DNA of 64,000 bases from Nymphalis io (GCF_905147045.1 NC_065907.1:2108001-2172000); one strand, 5' to 3'. Positions 12,803-25,049 are shown, counted from the stretch's first letter. The notes: generated from the letters alone by a model not told the origin. Numbers and translations are program-made.

Positions 12803-13200
12803 CAAACGCCTTCCGCTGCCGTTTTGCGAAATACAGCAGATGGTGAGTTAAACAAGTCAAGGCCTGGATTCCAGTCCAAGACAACATTGAGCAAAGTCAA
12901 CGCGCGTATCAAAGGTGACTCGCTCACCAGTACCAATCGACAGCCGGGCACCGAAAATAGCGTGTGCGCGAGTGTATTTGTCAAGAACGCTCAACGATCT
13001 TAGCTCTTACACTGAAATAGTTAATAGGAAGAAATAGTTTAGCAAGGCCATATGTCGTCGCACTGCGAGAGAATCGTATCCTGTCATTCCTTTTACAAAT
13101 AAACCAGGATAAAGATAAGGATACCCTACGAACCATCCGTATTGCTTGTCGTAAAGCCACCTCAAGGTTTTTTTTTTGGAGTTTCTCCACCATGAGTGTA
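12803..13200. other. GC-richer unassigned sequence beside the foldback element
   Basis: 12803-13010 is unusually rich in G+C for this window and holds overlapping short frames on both strands (12791-13003 plus, 12760-12984 minus). Neither resembles a family I know. It does not continue the LINE on the other side of the foldback element. Confidence 0.4.
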
Positions 13201-13453
13201 CTTTACCTCATGTGGACTCCAAATAACTGAGTTACAACAGTTGTACAAAATTTTGATTATAATAATGGGCTCTTGAGAAGTTTTGTTACATGCACCCCAA
13301 TTCATTTGCGTATTTACGTTCTGACACTATATATTTTGAGAAATGTTAGACTATTACTTAATTTTCAAATTTTATGTTTAATATATCAAAATTATTAAAA
13401 AATATTTATAGGTGCAGCATATTAATGTATGCTATATATATTTTTTCGGCCGA

Positions 13454-13542
13454 AAGTGTACCGAGTTGGAATCGACATTGTTCAGCCATTGGAAAACGAT
13501 TTTTACTAAAAAGTCAGACTAACATACTATTGTGTCTGCATC
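13454..13542 (+). repeat. 89-bp direct repeat, right copy
   Basis: Second copy of 10850-10938, same strand, 2.6 kb downstream. The flanks differ on both sides, so the duplication is sharply bounded. Confidence 0.92.
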
Positions 13543-13549
13543 GGCATCG

Positions 13550-15140
13550 CATGTATACACACAGCGTATCCATACGTTAGCTTTTATCTCATAACTAAAT
13601 TTCCTTGTGGGAATTTTCAATAATTTAAGCGTAACGCTATATGAATATATTTATTTTCGTGTTAAATATTTTTTCGCTAAGCAATCTTTATTACCGTAAG
13701 GGCTGATTAGTTATTAAAGGTTCATATGTTTCATTTCTTATTAAATTTATGTCTCGGAATCCTTTATTTTTAAAGTTCATAATTATAATATATGTTAGAA
13801 AATAAATAATAATAAATAAATATAGTGCTAGTGTTGACTTGTGTTTGACTAATGGCGACACTGACAGTGACATAAGACGCTTTGACAGTTACATGAGTTA
13901 TCGTGAGTCAGTAGAGTGGGGAACAAAATCATTGTGTTGAGACTCAACTATGTCGCACGTGCGCACATGACCATGTTGGACGAACAAATAATAAACTTAC
14001 AAAGTCCTTCTAATACACCAAAAGAAAACATATATATTTAAACATAGTAAAGTTTGCAATATAAAATTATAGATATTTTAAATTCAGAACGCGAAATATA
14101 TTTGTGACAATTAGTCGAATGGTTTGAACACTGAGTCTAAATTGAAGATTATTGGCTAAAACTCTATAGATAATTTGTGCTTACAACTACATTCTGTTTG
14201 GAAGTAAATTAAAACATAGCCAGTGAACCGGAATGTATTGGATTAAATGCTCCTACATGTGCATACACAAACCCACATTGAAACAGCGTGATGGAAAAAG
14301 CTCTCAACCAAACCTCAAAAGCCTTAGCATTAGGATATTTGTAGGTTGTTACATTATATTTTTTATATAGTTAAAAATAATAAATAACAAAAAAATTATC
14401 TTTCTTCCTGTTTCACAACATCTTCCAATTCCGCCCTTCTTTTCCTTTTTTTGTTTGAAACCGTTATTTAATTCTGGTTAAGTAACTATAACTGGAGATT
14501 TTTTTTTAATTAATATATATTTGAATTTTTATATTAGTAAGATTCTATTATATCATTCTATTATATCATTATATTATTCTATTATATCTAGAGATATTAT
14601 ATTATATTATCTATTAACGTATATAGACTTACAAAAAATATTTGTCATCCATTTCGCTTGTGAATTATTGGCCCTGTCCCAATTAGTTATAGCCTGAACT
14701 CCATTACGCCTTTTTCACTCAATCTTTTAAATATGTTTTAACATTTATGTACTATTTTATTTTAATTATAAATGATTTTTTTTCATGTATTGCCAGAAAA
14801 TAGCAACTCAAAGTTGCTTTTTCACTAAAAAAGAGGCAACCGATGTATAGAAATATAATATGCTATCTTGGAATTTACTACATATTGTGGATATCCACAA
14901 ATCTCTTTTACAAAGTTGTGGCAAATCTGTTTTAGTTTCACCGGCATTCCCGCGAAAAGCTTTCGAACTTACGATCTTATCTCTGACAACGCAAGATTTA
15001 TATTTAAAAAAAATATAAACCATACAACTATAACATACATCCGTTATAAAACTACAAGCTTTCATATTATTATCCATTAAAAAATTTGGAAGAGTCGCAG
15101 TCTAAAATTACAGATAATATTTATCAGTCTATCAGTTATG
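13550..15140. other. AT-rich intergenic, almost nothing recognised
   Basis: Apart from the SINE-A fragment at 14270-14357 there is only AT-rich sequence, including TATTA-rich runs near 14530-14620. Confidence 0.55.
14270..14357 (+). repeat. SINE-A 3' fragment, old
   Basis: AACCCACATTGAAACAGCGT and GATGGAAAAAGCTC match the SINE-A body with many substitutions. Confidence 0.6.
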
Positions 15141-15144
15141 TGTC

Positions 15145-15210
15145 TATAAATGGTGATGACCACTTACCATTAGGTGGCCCATTTCCCCATGCGCTTATCT
15201 ATTTTATAAA
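15145..15210 (+). repeat. Repeat D 3' tail fragment
   Basis: GACCACTTACCATTAGGTGG, CCCATGCGCTTATCTATTTT and an A-run. Confidence 0.75.
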
Positions 15211-15907
15211 AAAGAAATGAAAACAGCGATACAAGAAAGATTACACAATTTCAGAATGCATTTATACCATCTTGGATTTGAAATTGAAATGAGCTGGATA
15301 TGTTGAACGTAGACTAGTGAATAAATTGTCTAAAACAATCACAAATCCATATGGTTCCCGACGTGTGAGAAATGGAAAGCAAAGAGATGAAGTGATGACA
15401 TAGTTGATAAAATATTAATAATAAAGGCGGTTTTTAATAATTGTTTAATTATAAAAAAACAATACTAACATTATGAATTAAATAATTAATTAACACCAAT
15501 AATAAGAAAGGGTTGTATATGCTAACCAAATATAGTATGAGCATAAATCTTAGTAATTGTATCTAAATAATAAATACTTTTTTATTATTATTATTTTAAA
15601 TTTGGAAATTCTTCACTAATTTACTAATAAATAAACTTTTCAATACGGAAGCCTGTCAACCCGATAATAGTTAATACGTATATAATCCCATAAATACCAA
15701 ATCTCTCACTGAGTAGATAATGCTAGCTGACAGTTAATCGACAAGCTCACTACGGTATCATTTTCGAATAGTAAAATTGTAATTTTAAATTTCTGTCTGT
15801 CACATCCAATATGACATATTTTACTGAAATAAAGGAGCTTAACTTTGAACTGCCTTATTGATCTGGTGGTCTGGTAAGTGATTTTTTTTTCTGTTACGTA
15901 ATAATCC

Positions 15908-16197
15908 CGAGTTGGCCCAGTGGTTAGAACGCGTGAATTTTAACCGATGATCGTGGATTCAAACCCGGTCAAGCACCACATGTGCTCAATTTGTATTTGT
16001 GATTCATCTCGTGCTAGACGATGAAGTTAAACCTCGTGAGGAATACTGTATACATCTAATTTCGCTGAAATTCTGCCACGCGTGTATTCCACCAAGCCGT
16101 ATTGGTGCAGAATGGTGAAATAAGGTCCAAACCTTCTTCTTAAAAAAAAAGAGAGGAGGCCTTAGCCCAGCAGTGGGATATTCACAGGCTGTTACTG
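15908..16197 (+). repeat. SINE-A, near full length
   Basis: Head GAGTTGGCCCAGTGGTTAGA, B box GTGGATTCAAACC, 3' end CAGTGGGATATTCACAGGCT. It lacks a few bases after the tRNA part. Confidence 0.9.
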
Positions 16198-16303
16198 TAA
16201 TGCTCGGTAATCATTTAGAGCGAGGAAGTGCCTCGATTCCTTCGAAATCACATTAGGTGCTCGCCTAATTGTTTTCGATCTTATTTGGGTATGAAAGTGA
16301 ATT

Positions 16304-16342
16304 AAATTATTGCCCAATACAGACAGTATTGGGCAATAATTT
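16304..16342. repeat. Perfect 17-bp-stem hairpin
   Basis: AAATTATTGCCCAATAC at 16304-16320, loop AGACA, and its exact reverse complement at 16326-16342. Confidence 0.92.
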
Positions 16343-17012
16343 ATATCCTTCACCGATTGACTTGTCACCGTTAATAGTGGTCGCTCTCGCCAAATCTGGT
16401 CGAAGTCTATTGAAAACGTAATCTGGAGAAGTTGAAGACTTAGATTTTGGAACAAGTTCAAGTTGGAACAATTCTTAATTGAAGGTCATGGATATAATAT
16501 GAGCTGACATAATTGAGTTACTTCAAATCTTAAGTGGTTTGTGGTCTGTTTGATCTAACGAATATATACGTGATTCAAATTATCTTTACGTGTGCCAATT
16601 AGTTCGACTTTTTGAAGAAAAATTTGCTTATCAATCGTATTCTGTTTAACTTTCTATATAAATGGAACAAACATCCCATCACGAGTGTAGACTCGAGTTC
16701 ATTTCGTGGATAAGTTTTACGCTCTGTATGTATCAAGGACTCATTATTGTGACGTGAAAAGTCGTATTATACCCATATCTTAAGTATTCTGTGCTTTTGG
16801 AACTTTAAAAAAAACTGTCGAGTACGTAAAACCTCCTTATTATCAAAATCTTCTACTATACTAATATTGATTATCTGACAGCTGACTTTAAGAAAAACAG
16901 TAACCAGAACATAAATAAAGCCTCCAAAATATGGAAATATTGGTTTCCGCCTGCGGTTCCATCCACGTGTTAGCGTCGGGGATAGCAGGTGTTAGCTATA
17001 AAAAAACCTTTT

Positions 17013-17196
17013 TTTATCGCTGGAAAAACGTACTACGCGTTTCCCCCACGGTAACAGTGTGTGGGGGGGGGGTATGTTGGTGCTCGCCGATGTCCAAGGC
17101 GCCGAGTGCACCCCGAACATCGGAATACTCACTAAAAACCATCGGTACCCTTTCCGTCTTAACGACGAGCGCCATCGCTTGCGCATACTACCGTGA
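17013..17196 (+). repeat. Family F GC-rich repeat
   Basis: Shares ordered blocks with 46568-46740: GCTGGAAAAACG, GTTTCCCCCACGG, GCCGAGTGC, CCCCGAACATCGGAATAC, CTTAACxA and GCxTACTACCGTGA. It contains a run of 10 G near 17062. The family is unknown to me. Confidence 0.8.
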
Positions 17197-17403
17197 AATA
17201 TTAAAAAATGTTAACAACTTCCTCTAATTCAGCTTAGCCGTAACAGCCTAACATACAAAGTTACTTTCGCATTTTTAATTTTAAGATGTATATTATATAC
17301 TTTCGTAAAGGAATTTATTGAGCTTCAATTGCGACATAATACTAAACTGATTCACAATCACACGCGCTTGAAGAAATATAAAAATAGATAATGTAACAAC
17401 TTG

Positions 17404-17472
17404 TACAAGCATGAGCGTGTTACATTTGAATAGAATCAAATTCTGTTCAAATGTAACACGCTCATACTTGTA
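17404..17472. repeat. 33-bp-stem near-perfect hairpin
   Basis: 17404-17436 pairs with 17440-17472 with two mismatches around a 3-nt centre (CAA). The core is GAGCGTGTTACATTTGAA. Confidence 0.9.
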
Positions 17473-17822
17473 TAATATGAAATCAACTGAATAGAAAACT
17501 GAAGTCAGCAAATATTTACAATGTCTAATAAGTGATTTTTGAACTCGGTGTTCTTGTATTACTAGATTCCGAAAATAGTTAATTAGCTACTTGGGGCCAG
17601 CATGGGTCACCGACACTATTTACGAATATTTGTGTTTACAGTGGTAGACGTTTGTCTAATCCAAAAAACCTGTGTATGATATTTATAGTCTTGAAGGCAA
17701 AAACATTTAAGTTAATTAGGTCCGATAACATCGACCAAAGTCCGTCACGGATAAAGAATTTTTGTGTATTCAGTGGCACACATCTAAACCAAAAAACTAT
17801 ATTTATTTTATTATAAGATTTA

Positions 17823-18050
17823 TAAACATCGTGAGGAAACTTTGTATGTGTCTAATTTCATTGAAATTTTGCCACATTTGTATTTTACCAACCCGCATTT
17901 GAGCAGCGTGATGGAATAAGCTCCAAACCTTCTCCTCAAAAAGAGGTGCGGAGGCCTTTAGCCCAGCAGTGGGACATTCACAGGCTGTTACGGTGATGGA
18001 ATAAGCTCCAAGCCTTCTCTTCAAAAGGGAGAGGAGGTTTGGAGCTTATT
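17823..18050 (+). repeat. SINE-A, 5'-truncated and rearranged
   Basis: 17823-17995 is the 3' two thirds of SINE-A. It is followed at once by a second, partial copy of the GATGGAATAAGCTCCAA to GAGAGGAGG block and then an inverted TTTGGAGCTTATTC. Confidence 0.85.
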
Positions 18051-18277
18051 CATATATATATTTATTATAACAGGATGTTACTTTACTTTTTTTTAAATTT
18101 ATTATAAGATTTTTACATATCTTGAGTGCAAAAAGTTGACTTTGGAACGGTTCGGAAAACACATTCCAAATTTGAAAAATCGCTTTCTTGCTCCTCTCTG
18201 CTCTGATATTTATGTCAAAAACGATTATAATTAATTTATTTACAATATTTAAATACGAGTAAATTGGATACTTAATT

Positions 18278-18573
18278 CGAGATGGCCCAGTGGTAAGAAC
18301 GCGTGAATCTTAACCGATGAACGTGGGTTCGAACCCGGGCAAGCACCTCTGAATTTTCATGTGCTTAATTTCTGTTATAATTCATCTCGTGCTTTTCGGT
18401 GAAGGAAAACATCGTGAGGAAACCTGCATGTGTCTAATTTCATCGAAATTCTGCCACATGTGTGTTCCACCAACCCGCATTGGAGCAGCGTGGTGGAATA
18501 AGCTCCAAACCTTCTCCTCAAAAAAAGGGAGAGGAGGCCTTAACCCAGCATGGAACATTTACAGGCTGTTACT
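18278..18573 (+). repeat. SINE-A, full length
   Basis: One of the best copies: GAGATGGCCCAGTGG, GTGGGTTCGAACCCGGGCAA, ATCGTGAGGAAACCTGCATG and 3' ACAGGCTGTTACTGT. Confidence 0.92.
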
Positions 18574-18774
18574 GTTTACTTAATGTTAATTGTTCACCGT
18601 CAATACATTGCGAGTACTAGATACACATAAAGTCCTACCACCTACTTTCCTTTCAACGCTTCTATTCGTCGTCCACACTTTTCTTCTTCAATTAATTATT
18701 ATTTTATTACAAAATTTTCGATTAAAGTATATTATTTAATATTTATATAATACATATCGAAAAGATCTGCACCC

Positions 18775-19240
18775 GTACGTAGCTGACATACTTAAAACAC
18801 GTACGAAACGATTTGCTTACTCGTTTCTAATACGCACCGCTAAGGTCTGGAATACCTTTCTGACCTCTGTTTTTTTTTTTTTTTATAGAATAGGAAGGTG
18901 GACGAGCATATGGGCCACCTGATGGTAAGTGGTCACCAAACGCCCTTAGACATTGGCGTTGTAAGAAATGTCAACCATCGCTTATAGCCAATGCGCCACC
19001 AACCTTGGGAACTTAGATTTTATGTCACTTGTGCCTGTAATTACACTGGCTCAATCACCCTTTAAACTGGAACACAACAATATCAAGTATTGCTGTTTTG
19101 CGGTAGAATATCTGATGAGTGGGTGGTACCTACCTAGACGAGCTTGCACAAAGCCCTACCACCAGTAGACCACCACCACCACCTACAATATAGGCATCTT
19201 CTAGGCGAACGCGCTCCACCTTAGACTGTATATTAGGTAT
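18775..19240 (+). pseudogene. CR1-type LINE RT tail split by repeat D
   Basis: Before the repeat D insertion the frame reads IRTAKVWNTFLTSV; after it, HLLGERAPP followed by TAG. Both are parts of the conserved CR1 RT tail; the sequence between is replaced by repeat D (18870-19168). Confidence 0.65.
18870..19168 (-). repeat. Repeat D, full length
   Basis: Long T-run (tail) at 18870-18884, then TATAGAATAGGAAGGTGGAC to CAAAGCCCTACCACCAGTAG. It has split a CR1-type coding remnant. Confidence 0.92.
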
Positions 19241-19722
19241 TTTTTTTATTTAATTTAGAATAATATGTAAAGTAACTAAATAAAGATATTTCAATAAGAC
19301 ATTTCAAAGCTGAAAACCATTTAATAAAAGCCTGGATAACCTAACTACATTAAAATATAATCTCTCACTGCTCAGATAATGTCAGTCGACAGGTTAATCT
19401 GCGAGTTGGTTTGTTCACGTAATAAGAATTATAATGTGGTGTATATTTCATTTGCTTTATAATTTTACACTTCGCGTATTTTAGATGTACGGTATTATAT
19501 ACTCGAATATGGATTGTCTTAATAACTAATATTAATAAACATTTCAATTATACGTTTATATTTAAATTAAAAAAAGCTTTATATATTTTTTGTACTTTTA
19601 ATAACATGGATACAGTTCTTCTTCTGAAGAATTAAAGTGGATAACGATACTGTTTACAGTATCGTTAAAGTTTACTTCACAGTAATTCTTCTTATAAATT
19701 AATATGTGGATAACGATCTGTA

Positions 19723-19770
19723 TTTTTATTTCCTTATATATATATATATATATATATAAGGAAATAAAAA
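19723..19770. repeat. Perfect 48-bp palindrome with TA core
   Basis: TTTTTATTTCC and GGAAATAAAAA flank a 26-bp TTA(TA)nTAA core; the two halves are exact reverse complements. Confidence 0.9.
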
Positions 19771-19788
19771 ATAATATATATAATTATA

Positions 19789-19792
<4 letters not shown>

Positions 19793-19830
<38 letters not shown>
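19793..19830. repeat. (TA)n microsatellite
   Basis: Uninterrupted TA dinucleotides leading straight into repeat D at about 19831. Confidence 0.95.
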
Positions 19831-19832
<2 letters not shown>

Positions 19833-20120
19833 CTCACTAGCTTTGCGCAAGTTCGTCTGGGTACGTACAACCGACTCATCGGATATTCTGCCGCAAAACA
19901 GCAGTACTTTGTATTGTTGAGTTGCGGTTTGAAGGGTGAGTGAGCCAGTGTAATTACAGGCACAAGGGAAATAACATCTTAGTTCTAGTTCCCAAGATTG
20001 GTGGCGCATTTGTGATGTAAGCGATGATTAACATATCTTACAATGCCAATGTCTATGGGCGTTGGTGACCACTTACCATCAGGTGGCCCATATGCTCGCC
20101 TTCCTATTCTATAACAAAAA
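19833..20120 (+). repeat. Repeat D, full length
   Basis: Begins at the end of a (TA)n tract, contains TTGCGGTTTGAAGGGTGAGT, and ends with TTCCTATTCTATAACAAAAA. Confidence 0.9.
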
Positions 20121-20435
20121 TGCAATAGGACTAATTATTATTTATTATTGACATTGTAATTCCAGTTTTAAGGACTTACCGCTTTTTAAGCTTTACTTTT
20201 ATCAAATCAGAAAATTAACTCGTGTACCTACAATCTTCATATTATATTTAAATATTAGTCTCAATTTTTCTGCTATTTTGTAAGGTATATCTTTGATTAT
20301 GCCTTTACCTACTTGCTTTCTTTTGAAATAAATGTTATTATATTTTTATATAAGAACATGAGATTCTAAATTTAAAACGAGTAAACTGCTAAGTGCAACA
20401 TCTTATATATTGTTATTTTATATATTAAAACATGC
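20121..20435 (-). repeat. Right arm of a 0.32-kb inverted duplication
   Basis: Reverse complement of 7279-7599. The homology begins immediately after the A-tail of a repeat D copy ending at 20120. Confidence 0.88.
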
Positions 20436-20466
20436 CCCAAGACGCATCTATGTAATGTATGTAAAC

Positions 20467-20475
20467 ATATATATA

Positions 20476-20533
<58 letters not shown>
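20467..20533. repeat. (TA)n microsatellite
   Basis: Long TA tract with one phase break near 20483. Confidence 0.95.
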
Positions 20534-20536
<3 letters not shown>

Positions 20537-20539
20537 TAT

Positions 20540-23500
20540 ACTACTTTGAATTTAAAATATAAAAAAAAATGAAATATATTTGAAAATATTTTTATGGGAG
20601 AATCCCTACCGATGACAAAAAATTTTAATGCTCACATGATGCGGAAATATCTAGATGAATTTTAATGAAACTCGCTATGTTGACAGCTTATAATTTCGAT
20701 TATACGTACAGGATATTGTTATACTGAAAAATTAAAGTGTTGCCTAGGGGATATTGAAATTGGTTAACCCATTCCTACGTACTCGAACAAACATCAGCTC
20801 GTTATGAAGAAATTAAAGCGCACCGACTCAGCATTCGTGATCGAAGTAAAACTCGTTTTTACCTAATAAACGTTTTATAGTGTAACGTTATGTATAGCGA
20901 CGTAGTAACATTTAACTTTGATCGCGTTAAAAGAAATATGCTTAAATAATTCTAAGCTTATGGTACTAATTTGTCATGGTTTCGCAATTGTTTTTCAGAG
21001 GTTCATTTATATTCAACGTGAATAAAGCCTTCTAATGTCATGGGTCGTGAGTTACGCATGTGTGTTTTGCTTTGTATTCGAATATATACATACGTATATA
21101 TATATATAGTCTTAACTCACAGACCTTGTGTATTCTTTGTGACTTTGTGTTAATCGGTTTCAAGGATTGGCAATACATATTAGTGTTGAAATTGAATTAA
21201 AATCAATTTAGAAGTATGTTATACATTTTAATGTTAAATTCATGACATTTAAATATATTTTTTTTGTATATATTCACTTAAGTTTTATAATATATTATTA
21301 TATTATATTATTGCTTTGATATTAATTAGAATATTCAATAATGCAGTCCTATGAATAATAAATATAATTATAATATGTTGACATTCTAGAGGGGATGAAA
21401 AGATTTGGAGAATTTTTTTACAACTAATTAACAAACAAAAAATTATTTAGCCCTATTTAGTATAGTTCATAAAAAACCCGCTATTCATATTTCCATTTAT
21501 GAAGAATGTTTTATTATTTACGTTAGAGAAAGTATTAATTTCGACAATCGAAATGCAAGTGTCTTCTCTGCCTTATTAAATGATGTTAATAAAAAAAGTG
21601 AAGTTCTAATATCAAACTCCCATCACGTGACCTGTCTCTCAAACATCTGTTACAAATTACGAATGATAGTATCAATTTAGCTAAGAACGTGGTCTTAACA
21701 CAAAGTGGCTATTAACACTTTCAAAGTAATTGCTCTCTGCCAAATGTTGGTGCCGAATTCAAGTTGCTATCATAGTTTATGATAGTTCCCCAATTAGCAA
21801 ATGTCTTACCAATATTGCATTGCTTCGCTCCGACTATGCTTATGACATGGTTTTTCAAACACCACTTGTGTATTACATTGTGTACATGAGGCAAGTCAAC
21901 GGTCAAACGCTGGCCTATTAAAGTAAAAAAAACTTGTGTATTATTATCGCCTTTAAAATAGAATGTAATTTTGTTATTGTATTTAAAATAGATTCGATTA
22001 TCTTGGGAAATATATAGTAATCAAACGAAACACACGTAACCCTTTACTACTAATACAATGAATGAGTTAACTAAAATAATAATCCAGTGAAGATTTTACG
22101 TTTAAATTTGGTTCATTTTTAATTTATTAGAATAATATCCATTTAGTAAAATTACATTTTATGTTGCTTACGTTTTTTGCGAAATACTTAGAAGCTTCAG
22201 GTCTTTATATTTCAAGTGTTATCAAAATTCAAATGACTTCAACGACATTCAAACAACAAACTTCCAAAATTTTTCCCTCAACATTTCGAAGTTCACAACT
22301 TGTGAAACCCCTGTAGAATGATTTCATTCAAACTTTAGGACCGCAATTCAAAAATTTTCCAAAACTTTCGTGTGGCCTAAGATTTATAGTAAGTAGAATC
22401 TTTTTACATTATCATTTATCATTCTTTGAAAATAAAATCACGAAATTATATGATCGAATCCTTCTCAGGTATTCTCAGGTAAGGTAAAATTGGTATTTGA
22501 GAATGATTTAATTACAATAATTGTGAAAATAACAAAACTAATTTTTTTTTCAAATGGTCTCATTAAATCCGATAATTTAGTACGAGTAATTCTTTAACAT
22601 ACTTCTATAATAACATTCTTAGATTTGTAATAGTTAAATACAACAGCTCAGAAGACTGTATTTATAAAAAAAAAAAAAAAAACTTGCGATTTGAAGATAT
22701 GTGTAGGTACCAGTTTTAGTCTTTTCGTATTCGGAAAAAATATATTTAAATAATAATTCTTTATCAATGAAAATATCTTGATATTATATCATAAACATTC
22801 CAAAAAAAAATTGTATAATTTCTCCTTAATCTCTTTGGTAAGGGTGAAGCTTTAAAAAAAAGAAGTCTTTAACGGCCAATCGTAGGTCTTGCACCGCCTT
22901 TTCTAGGAATTTATCCACCAGGGGCTGGTTCACTGCCCATGCTGGTTCATTTGTTTAGTATTGGTTATATCTTATGTATGTCTGATAAAAGCCATGGTAC
23001 AAGGATGACTTAATACTTGTGAAGCAGAACTAAAAAAATAATATATAATAATTTTAAAAAAAACATATATTATATAAAAAAATTGGTTTTTCTAGAATAA
23101 ATCCTAAAACTAAACAATTCTATTTGACATTTTAGTATTTCAATATTAAGTTATAAAACACGTGAAGCCTTTTTAGCTTTACTTCTGGTTATGTGACGCA
23201 GAGTCGAATTATTCCGCTAAATAAATTTATAATTTATAAATCAATCTCAATCTTACTTGTTATATTTATAAACGTTAATGTAGAGTTAATAAAACAGATT
23301 TTATCGAGATGTGAGTGGACGAAGTGAATCCAAGCGGACGTAAAAAGGATCTTATACCGAACTAAAGTTAAAATACTAGTAAACTGATTTGAAACAAAAA
23401 CCAAAAAATATATAATTTTTAACGGATCCTATAACAGCCATAACGGGCTGTTTAAAATTCAGACGCGTTCAAAGTTTAGAAAGATGCGAATGAAGAATTA

Positions 23501-23690
23501 AGAGCGTTAGGAAATCACTCGTCGTAACTTGAGAAAGTACTTCTTTGATAATAAATGATGAAAATCAAATATTTAAATGCCTCCATTGAGTTATCGTATT
23601 TAAACATTCTCCATCTCTGTCCTTCAAACAAGAAATACATTGGAAATAACAGAGACGATATAATTTAATTTTGTATAATAAGTTTATTAA
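20540..23690. other. AT-rich intergenic, almost nothing recognised
   Basis: Contains the CR1 3' fragment at 21885 and homopolymer runs near 22670; no coding signal. Confidence 0.55.
21885..21932 (+). repeat. CR1-type LINE 3' end fragment
   Basis: GAGGCAAGTCAACGGTCAAA and CGCTGGCCTATTAAAGTAAA match the 3' end of the element at 5620-5945. The preceding 160 bp may belong to the same element but I cannot confirm it. Confidence 0.7.
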
Positions 23691-23939
23691 GTATAGTATA
23701 TTTTTTTTTATATGCACCGGGATGGCAAATACAGACGGGAAAAAGGTTCTGTACTAGCCGTCCCCGCCTTGCCGGCCCGGAAGATGCCTCTTCACGCCTC
23801 GTTTGAAGGAACCCGGGTTGTAAGAGGAGGGAAACACGTGAGCTGGTAAGGAATTCCATTTTTTGGTAGTGCGACAAAGAAAGGAGTTGCCAAATTTCTT
23901 TGTTCGCGATGGAATTGATGTCACAGTTAGGCGGTGACA

Positions 23940-24884
23940 TCAAGAACCAGCTCGCGTGGACTTAAGAAGGAAGGGGGAAGCAGGAATTAGAGAGAATAAT
24001 TCCTCAGAGCACTCGCCGTGATACAGTCGATAGAAAGCGCTCAGTGCTGCTATCTCACGACGCAATTGTAAAGGTTCAAGGGTGTTTGTGACCTTTACGT
24101 CCAAGGCCTCCAGTAGGTACTTAGCGGAGCCATCCCAAAGGTGCGAGCAATATTCCACGCAAGATCGTACCTGTGTTTTGTACAGCAGGCACAGTTGTTG
24201 TGGCGTGAAAAAACGCCGCACCTTTTTCAGAACTCCGAGTTTCCGTGAAGCTGTTTTTATAACAGCCTCGATGTAATCCCTTGGACTGAGGTCGCAGCGA
24301 ACGTCAATCCCCAGCATGGCGATTTTGCTTTGCATCACCAGCGGAGTACCACAGAGGGAGAGAAGAGGGGAAAATGTTGACTTTTTCGCCGTGAGAGCGC
24401 ATACCTGTGTTTTCTTGGCATTAAACTCAACAAGATTATCAGAGCCCCATTTGGCGATGAGCTCTAACGTCCTATCGAGTTCAATGACAAGATCCTTCCG
24501 CCTCTCCTCAATTTCCGCTCGCCCAGCCACTGCGCGTCCGTGGTATCCACCATGCACTGTACTATCATCTGCATAGCAATGTATGTTTCCAAAAGAGAGC
24601 ATATCATTGATATGCAAAAGAAAGAGTGTGGGAGATAGCACAGATCCCTGGGGGACCCCAACATTCACTACATAGAATTGTGAAGCGCAACCATCTACTA
24701 AAATACGAAGGCTACGCTTGTGTAGGAAGCTGGCAATCCAGGTGCATAGCTGAGCAGGCAGACCATAGGCCGGTAGCTTGGAGAGAAGAATTCTGTGCCA
24801 GACCCTGTCGAAAGCCTTGGAGATATCGAGGCTGACAGCCAACGATTCTCCATGCCTGTCAATAGCTTCACCCCAGAGGTGCAT
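23940..24884 (-). pseudogene. LINE reverse transcriptase catalytic part and C-terminal extension
   Basis: SLDISKAFDRVWH is RT motif A, GVPQGSVLSPTLF is motif B, and HCYADDSTVHG is the YxDD active site. The C-terminal part ends early and differs from the second copy in the window (11059-12030) by a 36-bp in-frame loss between LLEALD and VKVTNTLE, removing the RLQRRAVRIIGD segment. The frame stops shortly after RAGS, whereas the other copy continues to HLAGR. Confidence 0.9.
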
Positions 24885-25049
24885 TACGTACGCTAGAAGA
24901 TCACCTGTGGACCGTTTTGGTCGAAACTCGTACTGACGATAATTAATTAGACAGTGATCTTCTAGGTAATGGATCAGTTGGTTGTTTAAAATCCGTTCAT
25001 CACCTTACAAAGTACTGAGGTGATAGCTATTGGCCGATAATTTGCCGGG

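Noticed and set aside
16192..16461. 89-codon minus-strand frame
   Set aside because: It spans the perfect hairpin at 16304-16342 and shows no family resemblance; kept only as a hairpin finding.
16931..17227. 98-codon plus-strand frame
   Set aside because: Lies over the family F repeat, and the second copy at 46568 does not preserve the frame.
19704..20009. Frames on both strands with Tyr-Ile repeats
   Set aside because: Translation of TA microsatellites and repeat D.
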